From Pleodorina starrii (lineage: Eukaryota > Chlorophyta > Chlorophyceae > Chlamydomonadales > Volvocaceae): a stretch of 64,000 bases of DNA. Positions 32,776 to 42,460 of the stretch are shown here, piece after piece. The DNA lies in assembly GCA_030267565.1 (NCBI GenBank), contig BRXU01000068.1, positions 114,210 through 178,209 on the forward strand. The letters are read 5' to 3'. The translations under genes were made by a program, and so were the position numbers. Under the pieces are notes generated by a model. That model was not told the DNA's origin. It was given only the letters and a program-made list of their open reading frames with translations, and did not search any database. Numbering within the stretch: position 1 is the stretch's first letter; each line of letters begins with the position of its first letter.

Positions 32776-34177
32776 GCCGCCAGACAGGCCCTTGGTCCTC
32801 GCGGGGCGCGTCGGCAATCGCCGCGTGCTCACGGCCGTGGATGCGGCGGCGGCGGGCCTTGGCCTCAAACCGGGCATGCCGGTCAGCAAGGCGCAGGCCC
32901 TGGTGCCCGACCTGCGGGTCGAACCCGCGGACGTGGCGGCGGATCTGGCGAGCCTCGAGCGCCTGGCGTTCTGGATCCTGCAGCGCATTGCGCCCATCGT
33001 CGCGGTCGATCCGCCGGACGGGATCGTCATCGACGCGACCGGCGCCGCCCATCTGCATGGCGGCGAGGATGCGCTGCTCGCGGCGCTGACCGGTCGGCTC
33101 GCGCTGTCGGGGGTGACGGCGCGGGCGGCGGTGGCCGACACATGGGGCGCCGCGCATGCCTTGGCGCGATTCGGCGGCGCGCTGGCGGACATGCCGCCCG
33201 AGGCGCTGCGCCTGCCCGCGGCCACCGTGGCCGGGCTGCGCGACATGGGCTTTGGCCGCATCGGCGATCTCGTGGCCCAGCCCCGCGCGCCGCTGACCCG
33301 GCGCTTTGGCCCCGAGCCGATCCGCCGCATCGACCAGATGTTCGGCGATGCCCCCGAACCCATCGACGCCCTGCGCCCCGAGGGCCTGATCGAGGCCCGT
33401 CGCGCCTTTGCCGAACCCATCGCCGCGCCCGAGACCATCGCCCGCTACATCGCCAAGCTGGTCGCCGCGCTCTGCGACGCGCTGGAGGCGCGGGGCGTGG
33501 GCGCCCGCCGCCTGGACCTGATCTGCCACCGCGTCGACCGCGATCTGCAAACCGTGCGCGTGGGCCTGGCCGTGCCGCAGCGCGATCCCGCCCGCCTGAC
33601 CCGGCTCCTGTGCGACAAGATCCCCGGCATCGCCCCCGGTTTCGGGATCGAGATCATGACCCTGGCCGCGACCGTCACCGAGCCCCTGGGCGCACGCCAG
33701 ATCAGCACGCTGGCGCCCGAGGCGCCGGACCTCTCGGGCCTGATCGACATCCTGACGAACCGTGTCGGCACCCACGCCATCTACCGCATCGCCCCGGTCG
33801 AGAGCGACGTGCCCGAACGATCCGCCCGCCGCATCCCCGCGCTGGCCGAGGACAGCGGCGAGGGTTGGCCCGACCACTGGCCGCGCCCGTCGCGCCTGCT
33901 GCCGCGCCCCGATCCCATCGAAGCGATGGCGCTGCTGCCCGACCAGGCGCCGGTCTGGATCGCCTGGCGCGGGGTGCGCCGCCGCATCGCCCGCGCCGAC
34001 GGCCCGGAACGCATCTTCGGCGAATGGTGGACGCGCGAGGCCGAGCGCATCGCCGTGCGCGACTATTTCCGCGTCGAGGACGAATCCGGCGAACGCCTGT
34101 GGATCTTTCGCGCGGGCGACGGCGAGGACGCTGCCACCGGCTCGCATCGCTGGTTCCTGCACGGGGTCTTCGGATGA
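32696..34177 (+). CDS. imuB: ImuB, Y-family polymerase-like hub of the mutasome
   Basis: 493 residues. The Y-family palm-finger layout is retained, but the catalytic acidic residues are not, as is normal for Imu[15 protein letters not shown] replaces the DxD start, and [20 protein letters not shown] is the ImuB-type second motif. The C-terminus ([20 protein letters not shown]) is the region that contacts DnaE2/RecA. Overlaps both imuA (80 bases) and dnaE2 (ATGA). Confidence 0.92.
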   Translation: MARVISVFLPLWPVDRLRRQDSTPSDRPPDRPLVLAGRVGNRRVLTAVDAAAAGLGLKPGMPVSKAQALVPDLRVEPADVAADLASLERLAFWILQRIAPIVAVDPPDGIVIDATGAAHLHGGEDALLAALTGRLALSGVTARAAVADTWGAAHALARFGGALADMPPEALRLPAATVAGLRDMGFGRIGDLVAQPRAPLTRRFGPEPIRRIDQMFGDAPEPIDALRPEGLIEARRAFAEPIAAPETIARYIAKLVAALCDALEARGVGARRLDLICHRVDRDLQTVRVGLAVPQRDPARLTRLLCDKIPGIAPGFGIEIMTLAATVTEPLGARQISTLAPEAPDLSGLIDILTNRVGTHAIYRIAPVESDVPERSARRIPALAEDSGEGWPDHWPRPSRLLPRPDPIEAMALLPDQAPVWIAWRGVRRRIARADGPERIFGEWWTREAERIAVRDYFRVEDESGERLWIFRAGDGEDAATGSHRWFLHGVFG

Positions 34178-37100
34178 GATATGCCGAGCTTCAGGTCACC
34201 TCGGACTTCTCTTTCCTGCGGGGTGCCTCCTCGGCCGAGCACCTCTTCGCCACGGCGGCGGCCCTGGGCATCGAGGCGCTTGGCGTGGCGGACCGCAATT
34301 CGGTCGCGGGCCTCGTGCGCGCATGGGAGGCGGCCAAGGCCACCGGCGTCCGGCTGGTCGCGGGCTGCCGTCTGGATCTGATCTGCGGCATGTCGGTGCT
34401 GGTCTATCCGACCGACAAGCCGGCCTGGTCGCGGCTCTGCCGCTTGCTGACGCTCGGCAAGTCGCGTGCCGGCAAGGCGGCGTGTCATCTGCACTGGTCG
34501 GACCTGGCTGAGCATGCCGAGGGGCAGATCGCCGTCCTCGTCCCCGACCGGGCCGACGACGCCTGCGCCCTGCGCCTGCGTCGCCTGCGCGACCTGTTCG
34601 GCGACCGCGCCTATCTCGCCCTGACGCTGCGCCGCCGTCCGAACGACCAGCTGCGCCTGCACGAACTGGCCACGCTTGCCGCCCGGGCCGGCGTGCCCAC
34701 GGTCGTCACCAATGACGTCCTCTTCCACGAGCCCTCGCGCCGCATCCTTCAGGACGTGGTGACGGCGATCCGCCACGGTTGCACCGTCGAGGCGCTCGGC
34801 CATCGCCGCGAGCGTCGCGCCGACCGCTATCTGAAGCCGCCGCAGGAAATGGCCCGCCTCTTCGCCCGCTATCCCGAGGCCCTGGCCCGCAGCATCGAGA
34901 TCATGGACCGCTGCCGCTTCGACCTCGCGGACCTGCGCTATCAATACCCCGAGGAACGCGAGGATCCCGCCCTGACCGCGCAGGAGACGCTGGCCCGCCT
35001 GACCTGGGCGGGCGCTGCGGCGCGCTATCCCGAAGGCATCCCGCCCGAGGTGACACAGGCGCTGAACCATGAGCTGACCCTGATCGGCCGGCTGGACTAT
35101 GCGCCCTATTTCCTGACCGTGCACAGCATCGTCCGTTACGCCCGGTCGCAGAACATCCTGTGCCAGGGGCGCGGATCGGCGGCGAACTCCGCGGTCTGCT
35201 ATGTCCTTGGCATCACCTCGATCGACCCCAGCCGCAACGACCTCCTGTTCGAGCGCTTCGTCAGCGAGGAGCGCCGTGAGCCGCCCGACATCGACGTGGA
35301 TTTCGAACACGAGCGCCGCGAGGAGGTGATCCAGTGGATCTACCGCACCTATGGCCGCGACCGGGCCGCGCTGACCGCCACCGTCATCCGCTACCGCGCC
35401 AAGGGCGCGCTGCGCGATGTCGGCAAGGCCATGGGCCTGCCCGAGGACCTGATCACGGCGCTCTCGTCGCTGATCTGGGCCTGGTCCGACGAGGGCGTCA
35501 CCGACGCGCAACTGGCCGAGCTGAACCTGAACCCCGCCGACCGCCGCCTGCGCCTGACTGTCGATCTCGCCCGGCAGCTGATGGGCGCGCCGCGCCACCT
35601 GTCCCAGCATCCCGGCGGCTTCGTGCTGACCCATGACCGGCTGGATGATCTGGTGCCGATCGAACCCGCCGCGATGGAGGATCGCCAGATCATCGAATGG
35701 GACAAGGACGACATCGACGCGCTTAAGTTCATGAAGGTCGACATCCTGGCCCTCGGCATGCTGACCTGCATGGCCAAGGGTCTGGCGCTGGTGGCACGGC
35801 ACAAGGGCGCGCAGCATGACCTCGCCACTATCCCCGCCGAGGATCCGCGCACCTATGCGATGATCCGCAAGGCCGACACGCTCGGCACCTTCCAGATCGA
35901 GAGCCGGGCCCAGATGGCGATGCTGCCGCGCCTCAAGCCCCGCACCTATTACGATCTGGTCATTCAGGTCGCGATCGTGCGCCCGGGTCCGATCCAGGGC
36001 GACATGGTGCATCCCTACCTACGCCGCCGCGCCGGCCTCGAGCCGGTCGAATACCCCAGGCCCGAGCTGGAAAGGGTGCTGGGCAAGACGCTGGGCGTGC
36101 CGATGTTCCAGGAACAGGCGATGCGCGTCGCCATCGAATGCGCGGGCTTCACCCCGGGCGAGGCCGACATGCTCAGGAAGTCGATGGCGACGTTCAAGTT
36201 CACCGGCGGCGTCAGCGCCTTCCGCGACAAGCTGATCGCGGGCATGGAGGCGCGCGGCTACCCACGCGACTTCGCCGAGCGGACCTTCAGGCAGCTCGAG
36301 GGCTTCGGCTCATACGGCTTTCCCGAAAGCCACGCGGCCAGCTTTGCGCTGGTCGCCTATGCCTCCGCCTGGCTCAAGTGCTGGCACCCCGATGCCTTCT
36401 GCGCGGCGCTGCTGAACAGCCAGCCGATGGGCTTTTATGCGCCCGCCCAGATCGTGCGCGATGCCCGGGACCATGGGGTCGAGGTGCGGCCGGTCTGCGT
36501 CAATGCCTCGGATTGGGACTGCACGCTGGAACCGATGGACAGCCGCTTCGCGGTCCGCCTGGGCCTGCGCATGGTCAAGGGGCTGGCCGAGGCCCATGCC
36601 ACGCAGATCGCCCGCGCCGCCCCCTTCGCTTCGGTCGAGGATCTCTGGCGCCGCGCCCGTGTGCCCTTGGCTGCCCTGACCCGCATCGCCGAGGCCGACG
36701 GGTTCCACGCCTTCGGCCTGTCGCGGCGCCAGGCCGTCTGGGCCATCAAGGGCCTGCCCGACACCGACCTGCCGCTCTTCGCCGCGCTCGAGGGCAACGA
36801 GCCCGCCGCCGCCCTGCGCCCGATGACCGCCGGCCGCGAGGTGGTCGAGGATTACAGCCGCACCGGCCTGTCCCTGCGCCGGCATCCGGTGGCCTTCCTG
36901 CGGGGCGATCTGGCGCGGCGCCGCATCCTGACCTGCACTGACGCCATGGCCCTGCCGAACCGCCGCTGGGCCGAAGTCGCGGGGCTGGTGCTGGTGCGCC
37001 AGCGCCCCGGCTCGGCCAAGGGCACCATGTTCATCACCCTCGAGGACGAGACCGGCATCGCCAACCTCGTGGTCTGGCCCAAGGTCTTCGAGGCCAACCG

Positions 37101-37374
37101 CCGCATCATCCTCGCCGCCAGCATGATCGCCGCGCGCGGGATGATCCAGCGCGAGGGCGAGGTGGTGCATTTCGTTGTCCACCGCCTCACCGATCTCTCG
37201 GACGCCCTCGCCAGCGTCGGAAGCCGGGGCGCCTTCCCCCTGCCGCACGGCCGTGGCGACGAATTCCACAACGCCAGCCCCACCCCGGATGCCCGGCATC
37301 CCAAGCCCCGCGACATGTTCATCCGCGACCTGCACCTCGACACGATCCCGGTCAGGACGCGGGATTTCCGGTGA
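34174..37374 (+). CDS. dnaE2: Error-prone DNA polymerase DnaE2
   Basis: 1066 residues from ATG 34174, overlapping the imuB stop; the frame is open 1 kb upstream but only as an imuB shadow. N-terminal PHP domain ([17 protein letters not shown]), then the C-family polymerase core with the catalytic pair in [42 protein letters not shown] and the OB domain ([20 protein letters not shown]). It ends TRDFR, the usual DnaE2 end. It performs translesion synthesis with ImuA/ImuB under SOS control. Confidence 0.95.
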   Translation: MRYAELQVTSDFSFLRGASSAEHLFATAAALGIEALGVADRNSVAGLVRAWEAAKATGVRLVAGCRLDLICGMSVLVYPTDKPAWSRLCRLLTLGKSRAGKAACHLHWSDLAEHAEGQIAVLVPDRADDACALRLRRLRDLFGDRAYLALTLRRRPNDQLRLHELATLAARAGVPTVVTNDVLFHEPSRRILQDVVTAIRHGCTVEALGHRRERRADRYLKPPQEMARLFARYPEALARSIEIMDRCRFDLADLRYQYPEEREDPALTAQETLARLTWAGAAARYPEGIPPEVTQALNHELTLIGRLDYAPYFLTVHSIVRYARSQNILCQGRGSAANSAVCYVLGITSIDPSRNDLLFERFVSEERREPPDIDVDFEHERREEVIQWIYRTYGRDRAALTATVIRYRAKGALRDVGKAMGLPEDLITALSSLIWAWSDEGVTDAQLAELNLNPADRRLRLTVDLARQLMGAPRHLSQHPGGFVLTHDRLDDLVPIEPAAMEDRQIIEWDKDDIDALKFMKVDILALGMLTCMAKGLALVARHKGAQHDLATIPAEDPRTYAMIRKADTLGTFQIESRAQMAMLPRLKPRTYYDLVIQVAIVRPGPIQGDMVHPYLRRRAGLEPVEYPRPELERVLGKTLGVPMFQEQAMRVAIECAGFTPGEADMLRKSMATFKFTGGVSAFRDKLIAGMEARGYPRDFAERTFRQLEGFGSYGFPESHAASFALVAYASAWLKCWHPDAFCAALLNSQPMGFYAPAQIVRDARDHGVEVRPVCVNASDWDCTLEPMDSRFAVRLGLRMVKGLAEAHATQIARAAPFASVEDLWRRARVPLAALTRIAEADGFHAFGLSRRQAVWAIKGLPDTDLPLFAALEGNEPAAALRPMTAGREVVEDYSRTGLSLRRHPVAFLRGDLARRRILTCTDAMALPNRRWAEVAGLVLVRQRPGSAKGTMFITLEDETGIANLVVWPKVFEANRRIILAASMIAARGMIQREGEVVHFVVHRLTDLSDALASVGSRGAFPLPHGRGDEFHNASPTPDARHPKPRDMFIRDLHLDTIPVRTRDFR

Positions 37375-37566
37375 GGCGGATGGGGCCCGGTGACGTCGAC
37401 GAGGATGACTCGCAGGCCCCATGCCTGAGCCGCAAGGCCGTCGGACATCTCCTTGCTGGCGGCCAGTCAAGCCCCTGCCCAAGCCGCAGGCTGACGGGGC
37501 GGTTGCGATGCGGGACAAAGCTGCCCTTCGCTGCGGTGCGGCATCAACGAACTCTCCTGAAGCTCC

Positions 37567-37595
37567 TTGACCAAAGCTGATAATTGGCTCAATAT
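37567..37595 (+). promoter_or_regulatory. Probable sigma-70 promoter of the ars operon
   Basis: TTGACC (37567-37572), 17-base spacer, CAATAT (37590-37595), 28 bases before the arsR ATG. The AT-rich -10 region and the following ATTTCATCATTCATTGA are in the right place for ArsR binding. Shine-Dalgarno GAGGAG at 37610. Confidence 0.55.
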
Positions 37596-37622
37596 TTCAT
37601 CATTCATTGAGGAGTTGATTCG

Positions 37623-37982
37623 ATGAACGAGCCTCAAGCTCTGGCCGCCTTTGCGGCCATGTCTCAGGAGACGCGGCTGCGCGTGGTGCGGCTGCTGGTG
37701 CAGGCGGGACCGGAAGGCATGGCCGCAGGGGCTATCGGGGAAGCTCTCGGCGGCGCGACCACCTCGCGGCTCTCGTTCCACCTGACCCATCTCGAACATG
37801 CCGGATTGATCCAGTCCCGGCGCGAGGGGCGCTACATCATCTACAGCGCCGTCTATTCCGCCTTGGCCGGTCTGGTCGGCTTTCTCTTGAAGGATTGCTG
37901 CCAAGGCCACCCCGAGATCTGCGCACCTGCCGTTGCGGCGCTGTCCTGTGCCTGCGACACCAGTCTGACCGAAAGCGCCTGA
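37623..37982 (+). CDS. arsR: ArsR-family repressor
   Basis: 119 residues. Winged HTH: MSQETRLRVVRLLVQAG, GAIGEALGGATTSRLSFHLTHLEHAGLIQSRREGRYIIY. A C-terminal Cys-rich motif (KDCCQGHPEIC ... SCAC) matches the As(III)-binding type with Cys pairs outside the DNA-binding helix. It represses the downstream arsC-acr3 genes in the absence of arsenite; arsC starts 3 bases after its stop. Confidence 0.92.
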   Translation: MNEPQALAAFAAMSQETRLRVVRLLVQAGPEGMAAGAIGEALGGATTSRLSFHLTHLEHAGLIQSRREGRYIIYSAVYSALAGLVGFLLKDCCQGHPEICAPAVAALSCACDTSLTESA

Positions 37983-37985
37983 CCG

Positions 37986-38411
37986 ATGGATGTCGTCATC
38001 TACCACAACCCGGACTGTGGCACCTCGCGCAACACGCTGGCGATGATCCGCAACGCCGGTATCGAGCCGCATGTCATCGAATATCTAAAGTGCCCGCCCT
38101 CGCGCACCATGCTGGAGCACCTGATCACCCGGATGGGGATCACGCCGCAAGTGCTGCTCCGCGAGAAGGGCACGCCCTATGCCAAACTTGGCCTGGGCGA
38201 TCCGTCCCTGTCCAATGAGGCGCTGCTCGATGCGATGATGGCGCATCCCATCCTGATCAACCGACCCATCGTGGTCAGCCCGAAAGGGGTGCGGCTTTGC
38301 CGCCCCTCGGAACAGGTGCTGGATCTGCTTCCGCCGCAGAAAGCCGCCTTTAGCAAGGAAGACGGCGAACAGGTCGTGGATGCCCAATGCAACCGCACCC
38401 GCAGCGCCTGA
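37986..38411 (+). CDS. arsC: Arsenate reductase, glutaredoxin-linked (ArsC)
   Basis: 141 residues. Catalytic Cys11 in HNPDCGTSRNTL; the three Arg residues of the R773 class are visible in LLREKG, LINRPIVVSPKG and LCRPSE. Reduces arsenate to arsenite for the downstream pump. Second gene in the arsR-arsC-acr3 operon. Confidence 0.95.
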   Translation: MDVVIYHNPDCGTSRNTLAMIRNAGIEPHVIEYLKCPPSRTMLEHLITRMGITPQVLLREKGTPYAKLGLGDPSLSNEALLDAMMAHPILINRPIVVSPKGVRLCRPSEQVLDLLPPQKAAFSKEDGEQVVDAQCNRTRSA

Positions 38412-38426
38412 TCAAGGGACATTGCC

Positions 38427-39419
38427 ATGACCGCCAACCGCCCGGCCACCCGGCTTTCCTTTCTCGACCGATACCTGACGCTCTGGATCTTCACGGCCAT
38501 GGCCTTGGGCATTGCGCTCGGAACGATCTTCACCGGCCTGCCGGATGCCCTGCATGGGATGGCGGTCGGATCGACCAACATTCCGATCGCCATCGGCCTG
38601 ATCCTGATGATGTATCCGCCGCTCGCCAAGGTCCGCTACGAGGAACTGCACCAGGTCTTTGCCGACAAGCGCGTCCTGGTGCTGTCGCTGGTCCAGAACT
38701 GGATTATCGGCCCGACCCTGATGTTCGTCCTGGCCGTGATGTTCCTGCGCGATCAGCCGGAATACATGACCGGACTGATCCTGATCGGCTTGGCCCGCTG
38801 CATCGCCATGGTGCTGGTCTGGAACCAGCTGGCGCGGGGCGACAACCAGTATGTCGCCGGGCTGGTGGCCTTCAACTCGATCTTCCAGATCCTGTTCTTC
38901 TCCACCTATGCCTGGCTGTTCCTGACCGTGCTACCGCCGCTCTTCGGCCTGGAAGGCAGCGTCATCGATGTGAGCTTCTGGACCGTGACCGAGGCCGTGC
39001 TGATCTATCTCGGCCTGCCCTTTCTCGCGGGTTTCATGACCCGGCGCATCCTGATCGCCCGGAAAGGAGCAGACTGGTATCAGAAGGTCTTCCTGCCCAG
39101 GATCAGCCCGATCACCCTGGCAGCCCTGTTGTTCACCATCGTGGCGATGTTCAGCCTCAAGGGTGGGGACGTGGTGCGCCTGCCGCTGGATGCGGCGCGG
39201 ATCGCCGTTCCGCTGGTGCTGTATTTCGCCATCCAGTTCCTGGTCAGCTTCGCCATGGGCCGGCTGATCGCCCGTGATTATCCCCGCACCACGGCTATCG
39301 CCTTTACCGCCGCCGGCAACAATTTCGAACTGGGTGAGGCGGCACCCCTGCCCTTCACCGGGGATCGCCCGTGCCGCGTCATGCTGCTGCCGTCCCGGAC
39401 TGCACCATTCATCATTTGA
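38427..39419 (+). pseudogene. acr3: Arsenite efflux pump ACR3, C-terminally truncated
   Basis: 330 residues read, of which about 302 are ACR3. The BASS/ACR3 motifs are present: [35 protein letters not shown] with the conserved Cys, and TAAGNNFEL. Right after GNNFEL (about 39331) the similarity stops, where the full protein would have another ~40 residues with the final membrane helix. The remaining frame ([13 protein letters not shown] onward) reads into a repeat also found at 40602. Pump function is doubtful. Confidence 0.85.
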
Positions 39420-39470
39420 ACGGATCATCATTTGAAGGGACGTTCATTTGAAGGGACGTTCAAATCTTCA
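39332..39470 (+). repeat. 140-bp repeat element, copy A, interrupting acr3
   Basis: Starts at GGGTGAGGCG inside acr3 and shares order and most bases with 40602-40749 (both contain GGGGATCGCCCGTGCCGC and end in the same iteron array). The last 59 bases (39412-39470) are three 16-bp units TCATTTGAA plus 7 bases, followed by TCAAATCTTCA. Possibly a small mobile element; no gene within. Confidence 0.75.
39448..39470 (+). repeat. Dispersed site TGAA-N6-TTCA-WWTCTTCA, site 2
   Basis: TTGAA, GGGACG, TTCAAATCTTCA; arms ATTTGAA/TTCAAAT are perfectly complementary. It is the right end of the copy A iteron array. Confidence 0.7.
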
Positions 39471-39777
39471 ATGACGAACCGCAGTGCGTCAGGCCGACCC
39501 AGGCCCCCGGCGATGCCAAGCGCACAGCGCCGACTGCTCTTCATTCGAAGACATATTCATACGTCAGGGACGAACGGCCGTCGGGCGGGCCGATGCAGAC
39601 TGCCCGCATCGTCGAGGATCCAGCGTCGACAGCAGCAGGCGATCTTCAAATGAAGGGACGTTCATTTCTTCATCCTGCCGTGGACGGGCCGGCAGGGACG
39701 GGCCCAGGCTTCAGACCGTCCGGCGGGGTCGTGCTTGTCGCCGGGCATCATGGCCCCCGGGTCGCGCATCCCGATCG
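39471..39777. other. Gene-free stretch with a further recombination-like site
   Basis: No convincing frame. It contains a degenerate site near 39543 (CGAA-GACATA-TTCA) and a full one at 39650-39672, where the arms are AAATGAA/TTCATTT, i.e. changed on both sides compared with site 2 so that pairing is kept. Confidence 0.5.
39650..39672 (+). repeat. Dispersed site TGAA-N6-TTCA-WWTCTTCA, site 3
   Basis: ATGAA, GGGACG, TTCATTTCTTCA, preceded by CTTCAA at 39644. Same N6 as site 2 but the flanking arms have switched from ATTTGAA/TTCAAAT to AAATGAA/TTCATTT with complementarity kept. Confidence 0.7.
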
Positions 39778-40326
39778 TCAGACGTTCCCAAGCGGCCGGT
39801 GCGGAGGCGAGGGCATCTCGATCGTCACCTCGTCATGGGGACGGATGAAGCCTGTGGCCAGCACCCGGGACATGACGCCGCCGCGCAGAAACGGCTTGGC
39901 GCCCTGGCCCTTTTGCCCGACAGCAGGTCGCAGTCCGGGTCTCAACCTGTCCAGAAGCACGCATGGCTCACGCAGCCCGGTCAGCTGAAGCCGCGCCTCG
40001 GCGCCAATCCGAAGGATCGTGCCTTCCGGCAAGGCGGTCAGGCTCATGCCCGCGGTGACGATATTCTCGCCCAGATCGCCAAACCGGACATCGAAGCCCC
40101 TTGATCCGAGGTCATCGAGCAGCGCGCTTTCAACCAGATGAACCTGCCGGAGATTTGGCCGATCCGGCGCCTTCCTTTTGTCGTAACGATGCTGGGTGGT
40201 CGTCCCGTAATGCGCGTCGCCCTCGATGCCCAAACCGGCAACGGCCCTGATCTCCAGAGCCGGTGTCTTGGACAGGCGGTGCTTCGGGCTCAGGCAGACG
40301 GCGACGACGCGTTTGCAGTCTTGCAT
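39778..40326 (-). CDS. MOSC-domain protein
   Basis: 182 residues from ATG 40326, preceded by GGAGGGG; the open frame extends upstream without Shine-Dalgarno. MOSC beta-barrel motifs: GLGIEGDAHYG, RQVHLVESALLDDL, FGDLGENIVTAG and LTGLREPCVLLDRL with the conserved Cys. MOSC proteins bind sulfur/molybdopterin ligands, like the Moco sulfurase C-terminal domain and YiiM. A molybdenum hydroxylase operon lies at the left edge of the window, but no link is shown. The gene is framed by the two repeat copies at 39332 and 40602. Confidence 0.88.
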   Translation of the reverse strand: MQDCKRVVAVCLSPKHRLSKTPALEIRAVAGLGIEGDAHYGTTTQHRYDKRKAPDRPNLRQVHLVESALLDDLGSRGFDVRFGDLGENIVTAGMSLTALPEGTILRIGAEARLQLTGLREPCVLLDRLRPGLRPAVGQKGQGAKPFLRGGVMSRVLATGFIRPHDEVTIEMPSPPHRPLGNV

Positions 40327-40601
40327 CCTTGCCCCTCCATGAAGCGCGCCTCGTGATGTCGGGCACCCCCCGCAGGTTACAAGGCGCGGCAGGTCCCGGA
40401 CCAGCCCCTTCAGATGAGATTGCGACAGCACGGTCATGGCGCAAGCAGCCATTCGGCCCTGCCTGCCGGGCGCGGGTATGCCTTTTCCGCTGGCCGGCGG
40501 GCGGCGCGGCCTGCTCATCCACCTCGAAGGACAGAACCCGCGTCACCGGGCGGGACCGGGATTCGCATGCTCCCATGACCATTGCTTCATGGCATCAGCG
40601 C

Positions 40602-40749
40602 GGGTGAGGCGCCGCTCCCGGAAAGCCGACCTTCACTGGGGATCGCCCGTGCCGCATCATGCCGCTTCCGCCCCCTGGCCACGCCAATCTTCATTTGAAC
40701 GGATGATCATTTGAAGGGACGTTCATTTGAAGGGACGTTCAAATCTTCA
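40602..40749 (+). repeat. 140-150-bp repeat element, copy B
   Basis: Matches 39332-39470 from GGGTGAGGCG through GGGGATCGCCCGTGCCGC to the iteron array 40691-40749: units TCATTTGAACGGATGA, TCATTTGAAGGGACGT (twice), then TCAAATCTTCA. Directly after the array, sequence resembling a DnaE2 C-terminus begins, so both copies end at a rearrangement junction. Confidence 0.75.
40727..40749 (+). repeat. Dispersed site TGAA-N6-TTCA-WWTCTTCA, site 4
   Basis: TTGAA, GGGACG, TTCAAATCTTCA, right end of the copy B iteron array. Identical to site 2 in these bases. Confidence 0.7.
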
Positions 40750-40754
40750 TCTGT

Positions 40755-40990
40755 CCTGGGGCGGGTCACTGGCCGGATACAGCGACGGCCCGGTGCTGCA
40801 TCTGGTGGCAGACGAGGTCGAGGATCCGTCGCCTCTACAGAGCATCCTCGGCCGCCCGGTGATCATCGAGACGAACGACGGCCGCGCCGACAAGAGCCCC
40901 CTCCCCGCCGGGGCCGGCATCCTGGGCGCCGTGATCCCTCCCCGCGACCAGAAGAAGAAAAGGCTGCTTCCGAGCCGGGATTTCCGTTGA
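40755..40990 (+). pseudogene. dnaE2 C-terminal remnant (probable)
   Basis: In the frame open from 40727 the segment GPVLHLVADEVEDPSPL and the end KKKRLLPSRDFR match the C-terminal end of DnaE2 proteins (compare [16 protein letters not shown] ... TRDFR in the intact gene). It starts without a start codon just after repeat copy B. With the decayed imuA/imuB/SRAP locus at 48-49.7 kb it suggests a second, lost mutasome cassette. Confidence 0.6.
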
Positions 40991-41040
40991 GGGCCACGAG
41001 CAGCAGGGGTGCGCCGGGTCCGGAAACAAGGTTTCCACCG

Positions 41041-41352
41041 GCGCCAGGAACCGGGAACGGCCGTTCCCTCCCGTTACCGCTCGGTTACCGCCGCGTTCCC
41101 GCTATTCGTCTTTGATATCAATATAATGATAAATAAATACTGTTATAGTAACGTAGTATGTAGACATTCTACGCGCACACGCGCGTGCATACGCGCACGC
41201 ACGCACATACAGGCGCACGCGCACGCATGCGCGCATAGATTCCCCGAGAATCCGCCGTTCCCCGTTACCTTTGATGCAAGACTTTGATTTTGAACGAAAA
41301 CCTTGGGAACAGGCCGGTAACGCACGGCAACGCCGTTCCCACCAGGTGATTG
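41041..41352. repeat. AT-rich and alternating purine-pyrimidine tract with GTTACC/CGTTCCC repeats
   Basis: CGTTCCC and GTTACC words (or complements) recur between 41056 and 41360. Between them lies an AT-rich stretch (41113-41168) followed by a nearly uninterrupted alternating Py/Pu run of CGCA/CGTG units (41169-41236), which could adopt Z-DNA. No gene. This composition is unlike the surrounding GC-rich DNA and could be an origin, a centromere-like site or a regulatory region. Confidence 0.45.
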
Positions 41353-41523
41353 TTACCTGTCTTTGGATGCAGCAGCAGCCTGCAGCCCAAGCTCGATCAG
41401 TTGCCGGATGGCTTCGTTTTCGGAGGGTATTCTGTTGTCGTAACGGAAGTCTGCGATGCGCTGCGCCTGATCATCTGTCAGGTTGACAAGCTTTTTGACG
41501 GGAAAAACGGTCTGTTTTGCCAT
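41353..41523 (-). CDS. Small ribbon-helix-helix (Arc/CopG-type) protein
   Basis: 56 residues, missed by size cut-offs. KLVNLTDDQAQRIADFRYDNRIPSENEAIRQLIELGL has the strand-helix-helix pattern of Arc-type DNA-binding proteins, with SENEAIRQLIE as the second helix. AT-rich upstream DNA holds GCATATGTTGTATATGC (41573-41589), a palindrome that may be its operator, shared with the rightward gene at 41656. A plasmid-type repressor or partition accessory is likely. Confidence 0.7.
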   Translation of the reverse strand: MAKQTVFPVKKLVNLTDDQAQRIADFRYDNRIPSENEAIRQLIELGLQAAAASKDR

Positions 41524-41572
41524 CAGCCTCAACTAAGCCATATACTGCATATTGACAATAAGAATCTTTGAG

Positions 41573-41589
41573 CATATGTTGTATATGCG
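41573..41589. promoter_or_regulatory. Palindrome GCATATGTTGTATATGC between divergent genes
   Basis: GCATAT and ATATGC arms around GTTGT lie between the RHH gene (left) and the 41656 gene (right). A related CATATACTGCATAT sits 35 bases to the left. Candidate RHH operator. Confidence 0.45.
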
Positions 41590-41655
41590 GGCCGAAGAAG
41601 CGCTACCAACACTTCTCTCGGCCCTAATCACGGTCAACCTGTATGGAGATCGACC

Positions 41656-42291
41656 ATGACTGCACATCAATCTATCCCTTTGGCAGGCTTTGCGGAAGCT
41701 CTCACGCCAGGCTTCACCCCCACGCCGATGGTGGAGCGCTTTGCGTTCATGCAAGCCGCGCTGGCGCTCTATCTCGACGCGGAGCGGGATCTCGCGCATT
41801 CGGGTGCCTGGGATCCGGCCTGCGACCACTGGCTGCGGGATGCCGAGGCGGCGCGGACGGCGCTGGCCGCCGCGCTCGACGCGGTCTGCGCGACCGGGCC
41901 CGCGCGGGCGCAGGACCGGCCGCTGCGCCAGCTGGCGCGGATCGCGCGGGTCATGCTGCTCGCGACCGACGAGGCCGAGTTCGCCCAGGCCCATGGGCTG
42001 ATCTGCGAATTCAGCGCCGTGCTGCGCTGCCCCGGCAGCGGCCCGATCGATCGGCATGTCGACGAGATGCTGGCCGAGGCCCGGCGGCAGCTCGCGGCGT
42101 TCGCGGCGCTGCCGGATTATGCGCCGGAGGTGGATGACAGCGCCGGCGTCGATCTTGCGCCTGCCGCCGTGATCGGCCCGCAGGACAGCGCGCTGCGCCA
42201 GAGCTGCACCCAGCCCCTGCCCCGTCCCGCCGACATGGCGCGCAAGCCCTCCCCGGCGCCCCGCGACCTGCCCGGCGCCGCGGCCGCCTGA
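41656..42291 (+). CDS. Hypothetical protein in GIY-YIG/AAA cassette
   Basis: 211 residues, Ala/Arg-rich and mainly helical, with Asp/Glu and Leu spacing that suggests a helical bundle (LALYLDAERDLAHSGAWDPACDHWL). The C-terminal 60 residues are Pro/Ala-rich and probably disordered. No family recognised. Start ATG follows GGAGATCGACC. It is the first gene of a rightward cassette with the GIY-YIG-like and AAA genes. Confidence 0.65.
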   Translation: MTAHQSIPLAGFAEALTPGFTPTPMVERFAFMQAALALYLDAERDLAHSGAWDPACDHWLRDAEAARTALAAALDAVCATGPARAQDRPLRQLARIARVMLLATDEAEFAQAHGLICEFSAVLRCPGSGPIDRHVDEMLAEARRQLAAFAALPDYAPEVDDSAGVDLAPAAVIGPQDSALRQSCTQPLPRPADMARKPSPAPRDLPGAAAA

Positions 42292-42460
42292 CCGGCGCTT
42301 TCCGCCGCCCTTTCTCCCCCGAAGGGCCGCGCCGTTCCCCGCGCGTGATCGCCAGACACCGCGCCTGACCCATCACCCTTCCCGGATCCTGCCGCCGCCC
42401 CGGGCCGTGCCGCCCGCAGGCCTGACCCCACGCACCCTCTGACCAGGGAAGGATCTTCTC

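Noticed and set aside
31997..34162. Very long minus-strand frame (721 codons) over imuA/imuB
   Set aside because: Shadow of high-GC coding sequence; Arg/Pro/Ala-rich and without domains, while the plus-strand genes are complete ImuA and ImuB.
33142..34173. N-terminal extension of the dnaE2 frame
   Set aside because: It runs through imuB in another frame; the ATG at 34174 overlaps the imuB stop and starts the PHP domain.
39412..39470. Iteron array as a CRISPR
   Set aside because: Units are tandem 16-mers with no spacers, only three per array, and no cas genes are near.
39448..39470. The TGAA-N6-TTCA sites as XerCD dif sites
   Set aside because: Arms do not match the dif half-sites (ATAA/TTAT core); only the 6-base centre and symmetry are similar.
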